A stretch of DNA of 64,000 bases, taken from the NCBI RefSeq assembly GCF_026627445.1, contig NZ_JAPNLJ010000009.1, positions 1-64,000 on the forward strand. The letters are read 5' to 3'. Every line of letters begins with the position of its first letter. Position 1 is the first letter of the stretch. The position numbers and the translations under genes are program-made. Shown piece by piece: positions 7,442-16,177 of this stretch. The notes under the pieces were generated by a model, which searched no databases, was not told where the DNA came from, and was given only the letters and a program-made list of their open reading frames with translations. The DNA comes from Streptomyces sp. H27-H1. GTDB lineage: Bacteria > Actinomycetota > Actinomycetes > Streptomycetales > Streptomycetaceae.

Positions 7442-7560
7442 CGGGCACCACCGGCGGAGGTGGCGCGGACGCGGCGCAGGGCCTCGTCGGGGTTCGGGTC
7501 GCTGTCGCCGGGGTGGTGGGGCGGGGGCGCACTGGGGTGCGTGGGCATGGCAAGATCCAT
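7438..7560 (-). CDS. Possible 40-residue leader gene
   Basis: A frame from the ATG at 7560 encodes 40 residues, proline- and histidine-rich at first (MDLAMPTHPSAPPPHH) and arginine-rich at the end. Its stop overlaps the next gene's ATG (ATGA), which suggests translational coupling. It could merely be a leader that delivers ribosomes to the gene at 7163. Composition is unremarkable and the case rests on the overlap. Confidence 0.4.
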   Translation of the reverse strand: MDLAMPTHPSAPPPHHPGDSDPNPDEALRRVRATSAGGAR

Positions 7561-7692
7561 GACTAGCCGACTCCTTGTTGTGATCAAGGGGTACGCCCGG
7601 CATGCCGGGCTTCGGTCAGGCCCTCGTTCGGTGTTAGTAGCACCGGCGAGGGCCGCATTCAGTTGTGAGTCAGACGCTCATGGGCCGGTGGT

Positions 7693-8034
7693 CTACCGGC
7701 TGCGGCGAGCCAGTCGCCTGCGCTTCACGTTCTGAGCGTGCCGCGCGTGGAGCACCTGGATGAACCATGCGTTGGCCTTGTAGCGAGAGGCGCGCTCGTC
7801 GTAACGCTGACCGCTGTCGACGTGGCGCATCAGGGTGTTGCACTTGGAGCAGAGCAGCCCGCGAACCGCGAACGGGCCGTACTCGCCTGCGTGGTCGATG
7901 TAGAGCTTGCCGCGAGCCGCATCGGTCGCAGGGGTGCGGCAGATTTGACAACTACCGCCAGCGTTATGCCACAGCTCGTCAAAGTCCTCGCACGTCAGCC
8001 GGTAGTTGTTGTGCTGGCATGTCTGGTGATGCAC
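7693..8034 (-). CDS. Recombination endonuclease VII family protein
   Basis: The 113-residue product matches the endonuclease VII fold: zinc ligands CQICRTPA near residue 30, the catalytic strand KLYIDHAG near 45, then VRGLLCSKCNTLM with the second cysteine pair. T4 endonuclease VII resolves branched DNA before packaging. Small actinophage versions are presumed to do the same or to act as HNH-like nucleases. It starts at an ATG a short distance from a divergent gene on the plus strand, so the interval 8035-8131 must hold promoters for both. Confidence 0.9.
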   Translation of the reverse strand: MHHQTCQHNNYRLTCEDFDELWHNAGGSCQICRTPATDAARGKLYIDHAGEYGPFAVRGLLCSKCNTLMRHVDSGQRYDERASRYKANAWFIQVLHARHAQNVKRRRLARRSR

Positions 8035-8131
8035 GGCGCTCCCTCCTCACGTTTCCGCTGGACTGGGTGGCTAGCCACCACATTACGCACAGCCGTGGAC
8101 GGGTGGCAATACACCGTGCGAAGATTCCGGT

Positions 8132-8305
8132 ATGCCCTCCGTCCACAAGAACCCCGCCAAGACGTTCCGGCCTGACCCCGAGCTGTACGAGCGAGCCAAG
8201 GCGGCCGTGGCCGAGGTGGGCTCGGACATGAACGGGCACCTGGTCGGCTTCCTGCGCTGGCTTACCCACGAGACCGACCAGCTCCCCGACCGCCCGGCGA
8301 AGTAG
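8132..8305 (+). CDS. Small protein, possible ribbon-helix-helix type
   Basis: This is the only rightward gene in the left arm of the prophage. The 57-residue product begins MPSVHKNPAKTFRPDPELYE and continues with two helices (RAKAAVAEVGSDMNGHLVGF), like small ribbon-helix-helix DNA-binding proteins of Streptomyces plasmids and phages. No ribosome site precedes the ATG, so the mRNA may be leaderless or weakly translated. It lies between the divergent endonuclease VII gene and the convergent zinc protein gene. A role in local repression is plausible but unproven. Confidence 0.7.
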   Translation: MPSVHKNPAKTFRPDPELYERAKAAVAEVGSDMNGHLVGFLRWLTHETDQLPDRPAK

Positions 8306-8316
8306 CGGCCCGACTG

Positions 8317-8964
8317 TCACGAGGCGATCGCCTGCTGCTCGTCGTGCTCTATCCAGGCCTTCAGCCCGGGCCAGGTCGCCGGGGGGTACGTGCACCCGCA
8401 CCAGTCGCACGCCACTGCTTTCGTGTCCGGGTAGCGGCGCAGGATGGCTCCGCAGATCACCCCGCTGCTGTCCACGGCCGGGCACGCCCCGAGACGCGTA
8501 CCCCGGTCGTCGCGGTCGCCGGGATCCACGATCGAGCTGATGTCACGGCCGAGGCTCCGGATCTCCTCGGCGAACAGGCCGGCGTCCGGCCAGGACACGG
8601 CGATCCACGGCATGTGGCCGACCAGCTCGCGCACCGCGGCGGAGAGACGGGTCGGCACCGCCCCGACCGGGACGGCCGGTTGCATGCGGCGGGCGGCCCG
8701 GACTGCGGCGACCCAGTCCTCGGCCACGCCGACGATTCCGCCGGGGCCGCGCAGGGTGAGCACGATCTCGGACACCGGCAGCGGCGCTGACACTGCGGCT
8801 GCCCGGCGGGTGGTGGTGCCGCCGTTCCCCGGAGTTAGGAACGGCAGCAGGTCGTCGTACAGGCCTGGCAGGGCGTGCAGCCGGCCGACGGTGGACTTGG
8901 TGCAGGCTGGGCAGAGATAGCTGCCGGTGTCGTCGTGCTGTTCGCACAGCAGGCAGGCGGTCAC
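8317..8964 (-). CDS. Zinc-ribbon protein of Streptomyces phages
   Basis: The 215-residue product has two zinc modules: an N-terminal CLLCEQ ... CPAC near residues 4-21, and a C-terminal CGAILRRYP ... ACDWCGCTY near residues 172-190 that reads like a rubredoxin-type ribbon. The middle is helical (DWVAAVRAARR, LSAAVRELVGHMPWI). Proteins of this layout are frequent in Streptomyces prophages with unknown function. Its stop lies close to that of the convergent small gene. The downstream overlap with the 8961 gene suggests shared transcription with the replication genes. Confidence 0.7.
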   Translation of the reverse strand: MTACLLCEQHDDTGSYLCPACTKSTVGRLHALPGLYDDLLPFLTPGNGGTTTRRAAAVSAPLPVSEIVLTLRGPGGIVGVAEDWVAAVRAARRMQPAVPVGAVPTRLSAAVRELVGHMPWIAVSWPDAGLFAEEIRSLGRDISSIVDPGDRDDRGTRLGACPAVDSSGVICGAILRRYPDTKAVACDWCGCTYPPATWPGLKAWIEHDEQQAIAS

Positions 8965-9158
8965 GGGACGTTCCGGGCGGCGAGCGCGAGGTACCAGTCG
9001 CCGGTGGCGGCGAACTTGCGGACCTGGGCGAGCGACTGCTCGGCGGCGCGTTGGTCACGGCGGGCGTCCACATAGAAGCCCACTAGGTAGACGAACACCG
9101 TGACCATGACGCCGGCGTTGACGCCGGTGACCAGCCAGGTGAGTTCCGAGGTCGTCAC
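8961..9158 (-). CDS. Small single-span membrane protein
   Basis: The 65-residue product has one strong transmembrane segment (about residues 8-29, LVTGVNAGVMVTVFVYLVGF) followed by a charged helical tail (DARRDQRAAEQSLAQVRKFA). It overlaps both neighbours by four bases. No family is recognised. The topology suggests an anchor with a short cytoplasmic helix. Confidence 0.65.
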   Translation of the reverse strand: MTTSELTWLVTGVNAGVMVTVFVYLVGFYVDARRDQRAAEQSLAQVRKFAATGDWYLALAARNVP

Positions 9159-9379
9159 GGCAGGTCCCTTCGGCCGCCAGCGTCGAGCAGCTGCTGAACG
9201 CGGTCGGCGAAGTCGTTCTCGCCGACGGTGCGGGCCCCGTCTCGAAGCCGCTCCATGCCCGCGCGGTCGATGGCGAAGTCGGGCCGCCCAAAGGCGTCGG
9301 TCGTCGGTCGGGTCTCGACGCCGAGGGCGGCGGTGATGGACTTGAAGAGGGCGGCGTTGAAGGGCGGTGAGGAGGTCAC
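9155..9379 (-). CDS. Hypothetical phage protein
   Basis: I chose the GTG at 9379 because GGGAG lies upstream. It gives 74 residues beginning VTSSPPFNAALFKSITAALG. The product is helical and contains a repeated acidic/aromatic pattern (DAFGRPDFAIDRAGM, GENDFADRVQQLLDAG). It overlaps the downstream membrane gene. It lies directly after SSB, so a link to replication is possible, but nothing in the sequence proves it. Confidence 0.55.
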   Translation of the reverse strand: MTSSPPFNAALFKSITAALGVETRPTTDAFGRPDFAIDRAGMERLRDGARTVGENDFADRVQQLLDAGGRRDLP

Positions 9380-9418
9380 TGCTGGCTCCCGTCGGTCCAG
9401 GCGGTCGTGGTCCATCGG

Positions 9419-9919
9419 CTAGAAGGGGGGCTCGTCGGAGTACCCGGCGGCCGCCGACGGCGCCGGGCTGGCCGAGGGCTGGGTACCCCAGCCGTCGGCT
9501 TGCGGGGCGGGAGCGGGCCGCTGTGGGGCCACCGGGGCGCCGGAGGACTGACCGGGCGGGTTCTTGGTGACGGTGGCGCTCGCGCGGAGGAGAGACGGGC
9601 CGACTTCCTCGACGTCAATCTCGTACAAGGTCCGCTTCACCTGCTCGCGGTCCTCGTAGGAGCGCTGCTTGAGACGGCCCTGGACGATGACGCGCATGCC
9701 GCGGGCGAGGGTGGCTGCGGCGTTCTCGGCGGCCTGGCGCCAGACGGAGCAGGTAAGGAAGAGGCCTTCGCCGTCCTCCCACTGGTTGGTGGTCTTGTTG
9801 AAGATGCGCGGGGTGGAGGCGACGCGGAACTTGCAGACCGCGGCGCCGGCCGGGGTGAAGCGGAGCTCGGGGTCGTCGACGAGGTTGCCGACGATCGTGA
9901 TGATGGTCTCGCCTGCCAT
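9419..9919 (-). CDS. ssb: Single-stranded DNA-binding protein
   Basis: The 166-residue product is a bacterial-type SSB with one OB fold: [20 protein letters not shown] near residues 11-30, [15 protein letters not shown] around 54-68, and [17 protein letters not shown] near 73-89. It then has a proline/alanine-rich linker and the acidic tip SDEPPF that docks partner proteins. It protects single strands and recruits replication proteins. It sits with a helicase and a primase-polymerase, so it is the phage's own replication SSB rather than the host gene. Confidence 0.93.
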   Translation of the reverse strand: MAGETIITIVGNLVDDPELRFTPAGAAVCKFRVASTPRIFNKTTNQWEDGEGLFLTCSVWRQAAENAAATLARGMRVIVQGRLKQRSYEDREQVKRTLYEIDVEEVGPSLLRASATVTKNPPGQSSGAPVAPQRPAPAPQADGWGTQPSASPAPSAAAGYSDEPPF

Positions 9920-9969
9920 GCGGGATTCCTTCGTTCGGGCTGAGCGGGTCTTGCGGGACCGGGCTGGGG

Positions 9970-11574
9970 TCAGGCCGCCAAGGCCGAGTGGTTGTCCAGG
10001 AGGGTGCTGACTCTGCGGGCGGCCTGCAGGTCCGACACGTCTCCGGCTGTGGCGCCGGGTGGAACCTGCAGGCGGTTGTAGCGGCACCAGCCGCGTTGCC
10101 TGGTGCTCGGCGGTGCGGATCTCCAGGCTGCGGTGCGCTGGAAGAACGACGGGGGCGCGAGCTTGCGCGCGTGCGCCTCGGTCCAGCGCATCGCCACGTC
10201 CAGGGTTGCGTCCGGGTCCTGCTGCGGGGCCTTCACCCCCTCGGCGGCCGTCCATCGGCGGATGCGGAACAGGCCCGGCTGGGACCCGCGGACCAGGAAC
10301 AGGAACAGGTCGTCCTTCAGCGGGACGAACCAGGTGCCGCGGCCGGTCTGCAGCCAGCGGATGGGCGAGCTGTGGAACAGGTCGACGTCCTCCCACTGCA
10401 CGCCGCCCAGGGCGGCCGTCGCGGCCTCCTCGGCGGCGTCCACTGCCTCGGTGAGGTACTGGTCCTCCTCCGCCGCGGGGACCTCCCTGCCGGTGAGGTC
10501 GACGATCGACGCGAGCTTGTGGCGGGTGGAGGCACCCATCACGTCGAGGAGCAGGGCGTCCTTCTTGCCGTCCCACAGCCGGAGCGCACGGCCAGCCATC
10601 TGGCAGTACAGGCCAGCCGACTTGGTCGGGCGGGCGATGACCGCGCAGGACGTCCACGGTGCATCGAAGCCCTCGGTGAGCACCATGCAGTTGGTGAGCA
10701 CCTGGACCTCGCCGCTCTTGTACCAGCCGAGGGCGGTCTGGCGGGCCTCTCGGCTCATGTCGCCCCAGATCGTGGTGGCCGCGATACCGATGTCGTTCAG
10801 GGCGTCGGCCATCGACTGGGCGGTGGCGACCGTGGGCGTGAAGACGACGCCCTGCCGGTCGGCGGCGAACTGCCGGTAGGCGTCGGCGACGACGTCGGCG
10901 GCGCCGGAGTCCTCGAGTGCCTGGGCGAGTTGGCTGTCCTGGAGGTCGCCGGCGCGGGTCTTGACCTTGTCGAGGTTGAGGCCGTCGACGACGACGCGCT
11001 TGCCGCGGACGTTGACGAGGTAGCCGTCTCGGATCATGTCGAGGATGTCGAGGGTGAAGACGACGTCCTGCCAGACGTCGGAGAGTCCGCCGTCGGTGCG
11101 GGTCATGGTGGCGGTGAAGCCAGCCGTGGGTATGCCGCGCCAGGCGCCGAAGTGTTCGAGGACCGTCATGTAGGTCTTGGCTGCGGCGTGGTGGCATTCG
11201 TCGACGACGATCATTCCGATGTCGCGGATGGCGTTGCGGCGCCGCTTGACGGCGAGGGTCTGGATGCTGGCGACGATGACGTCGGCGTCGTGGTGCTCGT
11301 CGCGCTCGGCCTTGACGATGCCGACTCGCAGCTGTGGCGCGACGGCGCGGATCTTGTCGGCGGCCTGCTGGATCAGTTCTTCGCGGTGCGCGATGACCAG
11401 CGTGCGGCCGGAGCGGGCCGTCTGGGTGGTGAGGATCAGGTTGGCGAAGACGACGGTCTTGCCTGCGCCGGTGGGGAGGACCACCGCGAGCCGGTTGTTC
11501 GGGCCCTGCCAGCCGGCGGCGAGGGCCTGGATGGCTGCGGTCTGGTAGGGGCGGGGGGCGAAGCTGCCGTTCAT
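9970..11574 (-). CDS. Phage DEAD/DEAH-box (SF2) helicase
   Basis: The 534-residue product has the ordered SF2 motifs: Q-region [11 protein letters not shown] near the N-terminus, motif I PTGAGKT (about residue 35), motif II DECHHA (near 128), motif III TATMTR, and motif [10 protein letters not shown] (near 325). The C-terminal 150 residues are of unknown fold. I use the ATG at 11574 rather than the GTG nine bases upstream because GAGGTGG is better spaced from it. It probably unwinds DNA at the phage origin. The repeat-rich gap upstream separates it from the primase gene. Confidence 0.9.
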   Translation of the reverse strand: MNGSFAPRPYQTAAIQALAAGWQGPNNRLAVVLPTGAGKTVVFANLILTTQTARSGRTLVIAHREELIQQAADKIRAVAPQLRVGIVKAERDEHHDADVIVASIQTLAVKRRRNAIRDIGMIVVDECHHAAAKTYMTVLEHFGAWRGIPTAGFTATMTRTDGGLSDVWQDVVFTLDILDMIRDGYLVNVRGKRVVVDGLNLDKVKTRAGDLQDSQLAQALEDSGAADVVADAYRQFAADRQGVVFTPTVATAQSMADALNDIGIAATTIWGDMSREARQTALGWYKSGEVQVLTNCMVLTEGFDAPWTSCAVIARPTKSAGLYCQMAGRALRLWDGKKDALLLDVMGASTRHKLASIVDLTGREVPAAEEDQYLTEAVDAAEEAATAALGGVQWEDVDLFHSSPIRWLQTGRGTWFVPLKDDLFLFLVRGSQPGLFRIRRWTAAEGVKAPQQDPDATLDVAMRWTEAHARKLAPPSFFQRTAAWRSAPPSTRQRGWCRYNRLQVPPGATAGDVSDLQAARRVSTLLDNHSALAA

Positions 11575-11607
11575 GGCGACCACCTCGTCATCGGGTGCAG
11601 GGGCTTT

Positions 11608-11917
11608 GCAGGGACTGCAGGGACCCGCAGGAAGGTGTGCAGGAACCGGTGGAGCGCATCAGGTGCTCTCTGACCTCGGTTTTTGCAGGAACGCAGGGAC
11701 TTGCAGGGAGAAAGCCATATGCCTGCATGTCGGGGAGTTCGTCGAAGGCCGTCACGCATGTGTTGTGATGCGTGTTGCGTGATGTGAATGTGTGGCGCGC
11801 GCTATAGGGGAGGTAGGGGCCTGTCCCGGCAGCTCCCTGCGTCCCTGCAAGTCCCCAGGTCGGGACCTGTGCAGGGACCCGCCCAGGTCCCTGCAAAGGT
11901 CCCTGCCAGGTCCCTGC
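11608..11917. repeat. Divergent GCAGGGAC repeat clusters; candidate phage origin
   Basis: The 370-base gap between the primase and helicase genes is packed with an octamer. GCAGGGAC occurs at 11608, 11617 and 11693, with a one-mismatch copy near 11703. The reverse orientation GTCCCTGC occurs at 11841, 11887, 11899 and 11910, plus one plus-oriented copy at 11871. The last three reverse copies are tandem at 11-12-base spacing. The two clusters face each other across about 120 bases that contain short TGATG(C/T)GTGTTGCG-like repeats. One copy of the CTCTGACCT ... GGTTTTTG motif of the 2.9 kb array is at 11668. The position between replication genes suggests an iteron-type origin or a regulatory hub. 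Confidence 0.7.
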
Positions 11918-11943
11918 AGTTCCTGCTGGGGTCGCCTCGGCGG

Positions 11944-14622
11944 TCACTGCAGGGCCTGCTGAGTCGCGCGCCCGTGGATGTCGACGCGGTACGTGTTCTG
12001 GCAGCGGTGGGAGTCGTAGATCAGCTTGATCTTGCGGTCTCCGAAGTACCTGCCGTCCCGGGCCTTCAGCCAGTTACCCAGGACTTTCGCCGTGGGTGCC
12101 TCGCCGGTCTTGGCGTACCGGGGGACATACTCGGACAGGCTGGTGAGGGCAATCCCGGCCGTGACCACGTTGTCGTCGAGCTTTTCGCTCCACGCGATTA
12201 GGAACGCCGCCCACTCCTGGGTCTCGTCATCCTGCTGGATCGCGTCATCGCGGTCGCTCATCCATCCCGGTACGTCGAGGTAGCCGAGGAGGCCGGCGAC
12301 GATCGTGGCCCACTCCGAGTAGTCGCCCTTGCGGGTGCGGATCGTTGGGGCGCCAGCGGCGACCCAGGAGCGGACCATGGTGACGAGTGCGGCAACGACG
12401 GTGGAGGCATTGGCCCGGAGCCACGGCCGGAGGTCGCCGACGCGGAAGCCGTCGCGCTGGTCCGGGTCGGGGCAGTTGGGATCGAGGCGTACCCACATGG
12501 CTCGGCGTCCGTTGTCGCCGCCGGTCCGCAGCCCGTTGCCCGTGACGATCCACAGCCGGTTGTTCGGCATGGTGACGGAGGCGGTGGAGCCGAGGACGCG
12601 GTCGCCCCAGTGCTCGGCGGTCAGGAGACTGGACAGGACGGGGGACTTGATGATGTGGCCGTTCGGCAGGTTGTCGAGGACAACGACCGGCTGGCCGGTG
12701 GTGTACAGCTGCGTGGTGATGCTCTTCCGCAGCTCGGTGTCGTTCTCCGGCCACGCGGTCTCGCTGATGCCGAAGCAGGCTTTGAAAATGTCCTTCAAGA
12801 GGCTCTTGCCGCTGCCGGGGGCGGTGGCGGAGACGATGAACATCGGGGTCGGTCCGTGGAAGTACGGGCGCAGGATCGGGGTCAGCAGGGCGCCGATGAA
12901 GTGCGCCCGGTCGGACGGCTGGGCCCAGGGGAAGTCGGCCAGCATCTGACCGAAGATGATCTCCTTGGCCTTTTCGAGGCTGGCGTCGGAGACGTGCGGC
13001 TGGAGCCGGCGCAGCGGGACCCGCGGTTGGAGGTACAGCCCGGTGGCCGGGTCGTAGCCGGGGGCCTGGAGCAGGGTTCCGTCGAGACGGATGACGGGGG
13101 ACGTGACGATCCCTCGGAGCGGCGGGAGCGGCCAGTCCTTCCGGCCAAGGACGGTGCCGCAGGTCTTCGGCATGAGGAGCTCGCGGACTTCCTTGGTGCC
13201 GGCGGTCAGCGGGTCGGTGACGACCTGGTAGGTGGTGACGTGGTCGGCGAGGTAGGCGCGCAGGTTGTCGTTTCCCAACTGCTGCGTGAGCGGATTGCCG
13301 TTGTCGTCCTGATGGACCCAGCACGGGCCGCCCGAACGCTTGTACAGGTCAGGGAGGCGATCGCTGGCCATGATGGCGAGGAGGCCGTCGACGGCGTCCG
13401 CCTCGTTGGTGATGTCCAGCTCGGGCCGCGCGGGGTGTACGACGTGGAGTTCGGGCCCAGCCTCGAAGTCGGGCTCCGGCTCCTCTGCTGCAGCCGGGGC
13501 CAGCGCTGAGGACCCGTTGTTGAGCGAGGCCCCACCTTGCTGCGGTACGGAACTCAGCCGGCGCCGCGGTGCCTCCGAGCCGTACCCTCGCCGCCGCAGC
13601 TCGGCGGCGGCCTGCTTGAAGTTGTCGCTGCTGGTGCTGCCGTAGTTGAGCAGCGTGTACGCCGCGAACTTGTCGTAAGGGACCTCAACCTCGAAGGCGG
13701 TGGAGGTGCTGAAGACGTACAGCCGGTCCCGGTCGGCGGCGTGCCCGGTGGTCGCGGAGATGCCCTTCGTCTTGCCCTTGCGCCGCCAGTAGGTGGTGTT
13801 GCCGCGGGTGGTGACGGGGTCGAACTCGTCGCCGATGATCTCGGTCCAGTCGACCTTGTTCTCGAAGTCCTCGCCGGGGCGGACGGTGCCTGCGGGGAGC
13901 TCGCGGCGTGGCCGCGGCGCGGTCTTCGCCTTCTCCTCGCGGGGCAGGCTGTCGGCCATCCGGCAGACGTCGTGGATGGCTGAGAGGGTGTCCGCGTCAA
14001 GGGTAGGGATGGTGGCGGGCCCGCCGGCCAGCCGTAGGTACGGGCGGCCGGAGGCGTGGACGGTGCCGCAGGAGGGTTCGACGAGGCCGTAGCCGCCTTC
14101 ACCGCGGGTCTCGATCTGCACCTGAATGATCTTGATGTTCGGCTTCTCCGCAAGCCTCTGCCGATCCTCGGCGGTGTACTCGTCCTCCCGGGCGAGGCGA
14201 GACGCGAGCTTGGCGTTGGGCGGCACAGGCGCACCCTCGACGCGGACGCGGTAGTGGCGGCCGCCGGACGGCGACTCGGAGGCCCAGCCGTTCAGCAGAC
14301 TGTTCCACTCCTCGCCCAGGCCGGAGGCCTGCATGATCTCGGTGACCTCGTCGAGGACGCCTTCGGCGATGGCATGGCCCTCGAACTCGAGCAGCTCGAT
14401 GTTGCCGGAGACGGCGCCGTAGACGACGGCGATGCCGCGCGGCCGCCGTCCGTTGAACCATTCGTCGTGTTCGGCGGGGGTGCTGCGGTTCACCTTGTAG
14501 GGGGTCCAGCTGCGGACGTCCGGGGCCTTGCTTCCGTCGGCCTTGATCGGGAGGAGACACAGGCCGGCGTCGTGCATCTCGCGGGCGTAAGCCCGGAGGT
14601 CTGGGGTCTGTGTGTCGCTCAC
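11944..14622 (-). CDS. Bifunctional primase-polymerase / helicase
   Basis: The GTG at 14622 has CAGGAG upstream and gives 892 residues. The N-terminal about 230 residues look like an archaeo-eukaryotic prim-pol domain: GLCLLPIKADGSKAPDV, NIELLEFEGHA and SPSGGRHYRVRV. The C-terminal half is a P-loop ATPase with Walker A ATAPGSGKSLL, a following QPVVVLDNLPNG strand that serves as Walker B, and an asparagine sensor region. This matches primase-helicase fusions of mobile elements that start phage or plasmid replication. It sits next to the candidate origin, helicase and SSB. Confidence 0.88.
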   Translation of the reverse strand: MSDTQTPDLRAYAREMHDAGLCLLPIKADGSKAPDVRSWTPYKVNRSTPAEHDEWFNGRRPRGIAVVYGAVSGNIELLEFEGHAIAEGVLDEVTEIMQASGLGEEWNSLLNGWASESPSGGRHYRVRVEGAPVPPNAKLASRLAREDEYTAEDRQRLAEKPNIKIIQVQIETRGEGGYGLVEPSCGTVHASGRPYLRLAGGPATIPTLDADTLSAIHDVCRMADSLPREEKAKTAPRPRRELPAGTVRPGEDFENKVDWTEIIGDEFDPVTTRGNTTYWRRKGKTKGISATTGHAADRDRLYVFSTSTAFEVEVPYDKFAAYTLLNYGSTSSDNFKQAAAELRRRGYGSEAPRRRLSSVPQQGGASLNNGSSALAPAAAEEPEPDFEAGPELHVVHPARPELDITNEADAVDGLLAIMASDRLPDLYKRSGGPCWVHQDDNGNPLTQQLGNDNLRAYLADHVTTYQVVTDPLTAGTKEVRELLMPKTCGTVLGRKDWPLPPLRGIVTSPVIRLDGTLLQAPGYDPATGLYLQPRVPLRRLQPHVSDASLEKAKEIIFGQMLADFPWAQPSDRAHFIGALLTPILRPYFHGPTPMFIVSATAPGSGKSLLKDIFKACFGISETAWPENDTELRKSITTQLYTTGQPVVVLDNLPNGHIIKSPVLSSLLTAEHWGDRVLGSTASVTMPNNRLWIVTGNGLRTGGDNGRRAMWVRLDPNCPDPDQRDGFRVGDLRPWLRANASTVVAALVTMVRSWVAAGAPTIRTRKGDYSEWATIVAGLLGYLDVPGWMSDRDDAIQQDDETQEWAAFLIAWSEKLDDNVVTAGIALTSLSEYVPRYAKTGEAPTAKVLGNWLKARDGRYFGDRKIKLIYDSHRCQNTYRVDIHGRATQQALQ

Positions 14623-14852
14623 GAACGGGGCTCCTGGGGGATGCAGCGGGCGTGGTGGTCGGTGCGGATGGTGGCGTTGAAGGCGATGACGTCTGCCTCT
14701 CCGAAGACGGGGCCTTCGGTGGTGCGGCAGAGGAGGCACTCGTAGCGGGCTCGGATGCCGACCATGTCGATGAAGAGGCCGCCGGTGAGGGCCCGGGCCG
14801 GCTGGCCGGGAGCGGTGCTCCCGGCCAGCGCGGTGTCGGTGGCGGCGGTCAC
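14619..14852 (-). CDS. Small zinc-binding phage protein
   Basis: The 77-residue product starts MTAATDTALAG and includes RYECLLCRTTEG followed later by TDHHARCIP, a CxxC pair with His-His and a final cysteine that would bind one zinc. It overlaps the start of the primase-polymerase gene by four bases (GTGA-type coupling). No family is recognised; a small accessory to replication is possible from position only. Confidence 0.65.
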   Translation of the reverse strand: MTAATDTALAGSTAPGQPARALTGGLFIDMVGIRARYECLLCRTTEGPVFGEADVIAFNATIRTDHHARCIPQEPRS

Positions 14853-15046
14853 GCCGCCTCCTGGCGATCGACCTGCTGGAAGATGCCGCGCAGTCGGATG
14901 CGCTGCATGTTGGTGAGGGGCGGGGCGGTGTCGACGATGGCGTCGATGCGCGCCCAGTAGGCGGCGTTGCGCTCGGGGTCCGGGTGCCGGACCGGCCGGC
15001 CGAGGAGGGTGGCCTCGGCCGACACGGTGGCGTGCTGGACGGTCAC
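14849..15046 (-). CDS. Hypothetical phage protein
   Basis: The GTG at 15046 overlaps the stop of the upstream gene (GTGA) and gives 65 residues. The product has a central amphipathic segment (NAAYWARIDAIVDTAPP) and a basic helical end (QRIRLRGIFQQVDRQE). The in-frame extension to 15280 is arginine-rich shadow sequence. Overlaps on both sides support translation. Function is unknown. Confidence 0.6.
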   Translation of the reverse strand: MTVQHATVSAEATLLGRPVRHPDPERNAAYWARIDAIVDTAPPLTNMQRIRLRGIFQQVDRQEAA

Positions 15047-15510
15047 CGCTCGGCCTCGGCCAGGTTGATCAGCGCCTCGATGCTGTCGAGGTGGGCGCGG
15101 AGCTCGGTGACCTTGCCGTGGGCCTCGGCGGGGGTGAGGTCGAGGTCGAGGAGCCCGACCTTGACGCCGCCGCCCCACTCGATCAGGCCGGCCGGTAGCA
15201 CCTCGCGGCCGTAGGCGTCCGGGCAGGTGGCCCAGATGCTGTGGCCCGTGTGGTCGTGGTGCTCGCCTGTCTCCGCGCACCAGCTGTATGCGGCGCAGGG
15301 GGTCGCGGTCTGTTCGTCCTTCGTGCGCTGGAGAGCAGTGAGGACGAAGTCGTATACGGCGTCCGGGTCACCGCTCTGCATGACCATGTCTCCGACTCGG
15401 CCGAGGACTTCCGCGACGGCCGGCTCGACCGTTCCCATGGCCTTCGTGATGTTGGCCATGGCGCGGATGGCCTTTGGACTGAGGCCCTGGTCGGTGATGG
15501 TGCTGCTCAT
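15043..15510 (-). CDS. DUF6907-like protein
   Basis: The 155-residue product starts MSSTITDQGLSPKAIR with an N-terminal helical domain. The middle carries CAAYSWCAETGEHHDHTGHS, the Cys/His-rich motif typical of DUF6907 proteins, then strands containing GVKVGLLDLDLTP and a final helix. It overlaps both neighbours. Together with the genes at 15507 and 6595, this prophage has three relatives of the family. A metal-dependent or regulatory role is a guess. Confidence 0.65.
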   Translation of the reverse strand: MSSTITDQGLSPKAIRAMANITKAMGTVEPAVAEVLGRVGDMVMQSGDPDAVYDFVLTALQRTKDEQTATPCAAYSWCAETGEHHDHTGHSIWATCPDAYGREVLPAGLIEWGGGVKVGLLDLDLTPAEAHGKVTELRAHLDSIEALINLAEAER

Positions 15511-16154
15511 GCGCTGGCCTCCGTCTTGGGCGCGCGGGCCTGGCCCATGACGCGGTGCAGGTGGCGAAGGCCGTCGACGAACTCGCCGAGCTCGTTGATG
15601 ACCTTGCCGAGCTCGTCGGAGTGGAAGGCGAGCCCGTCGGCCTTCCCCGCGGCCATGAAGACCTGGGCGCGGCCGTCGATGAAGTTCTCGTCGCTGCCGA
15701 GCTCGGCCCAAAGCTGGATGGTCTCGGCGCCGTCGGTTACGTCGGCCTCGTACCGCGGACCGTGGTGTTCGGTGAGTACTTCGCCGTCGTCGAAGCGTTC
15801 CGGCGTGCAAGCGCTGGTCACGCACCAAGGGTGGTGGCCGGGCTGGACGGTGGGGGTGGCCAGCGCTTCTGCGGCTTCGCGGGCGGCGGTCAGGGGGGTG
15901 CCGGTGACGATGTGGTCGATGACGCGGTCGAGGCAGTCGAAGAAGGGGCGGACGCCGTGTCCGTCCTGCTCCTTCACACTGGCCGTGGCGGCCTGGTAGA
16001 CCTGGCCAGCGGCCACGGCCTGTACCGCTTCGTCGATGACGGCCTGGTCGATGCCGCCGGCGGCGAGGGTCCGCCGGACGGTGGCCAGAATCGGCCCGCC
16101 CAGCTGACCGGGCTCCACCTTGGTGGCTTGTGGCTGGTCTGCGATGATGGTCAT
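15507..16154 (-). CDS. DUF6907-like protein
   Basis: The 215-residue product starts MTIIADQPQATKVEPG. Residues 20-95 are helical and the second half holds HHPWCVTSACTPERFDDGEV followed by HHGPRYEADV, again the Cys/His signature of DUF6907. Strands and a C-terminal helix (ELGEFVDGLRHLHRVM) follow. It overlaps the next gene by four bases. The gene is the second in the leftward early operon after the excisionase-like gene. Confidence 0.7.
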   Translation of the reverse strand: MTIIADQPQATKVEPGQLGGPILATVRRTLAAGGIDQAVIDEAVQAVAAGQVYQAATASVKEQDGHGVRPFFDCLDRVIDHIVTGTPLTAAREAAEALATPTVQPGHHPWCVTSACTPERFDDGEVLTEHHGPRYEADVTDGAETIQLWAELGSDENFIDGRAQVFMAAGKADGLAFHSDELGKVINELGEFVDGLRHLHRVMGQARAPKTEASA

Positions 16155-16177
16155 TGAGGTGCTCGCTCTCTCTGCTG

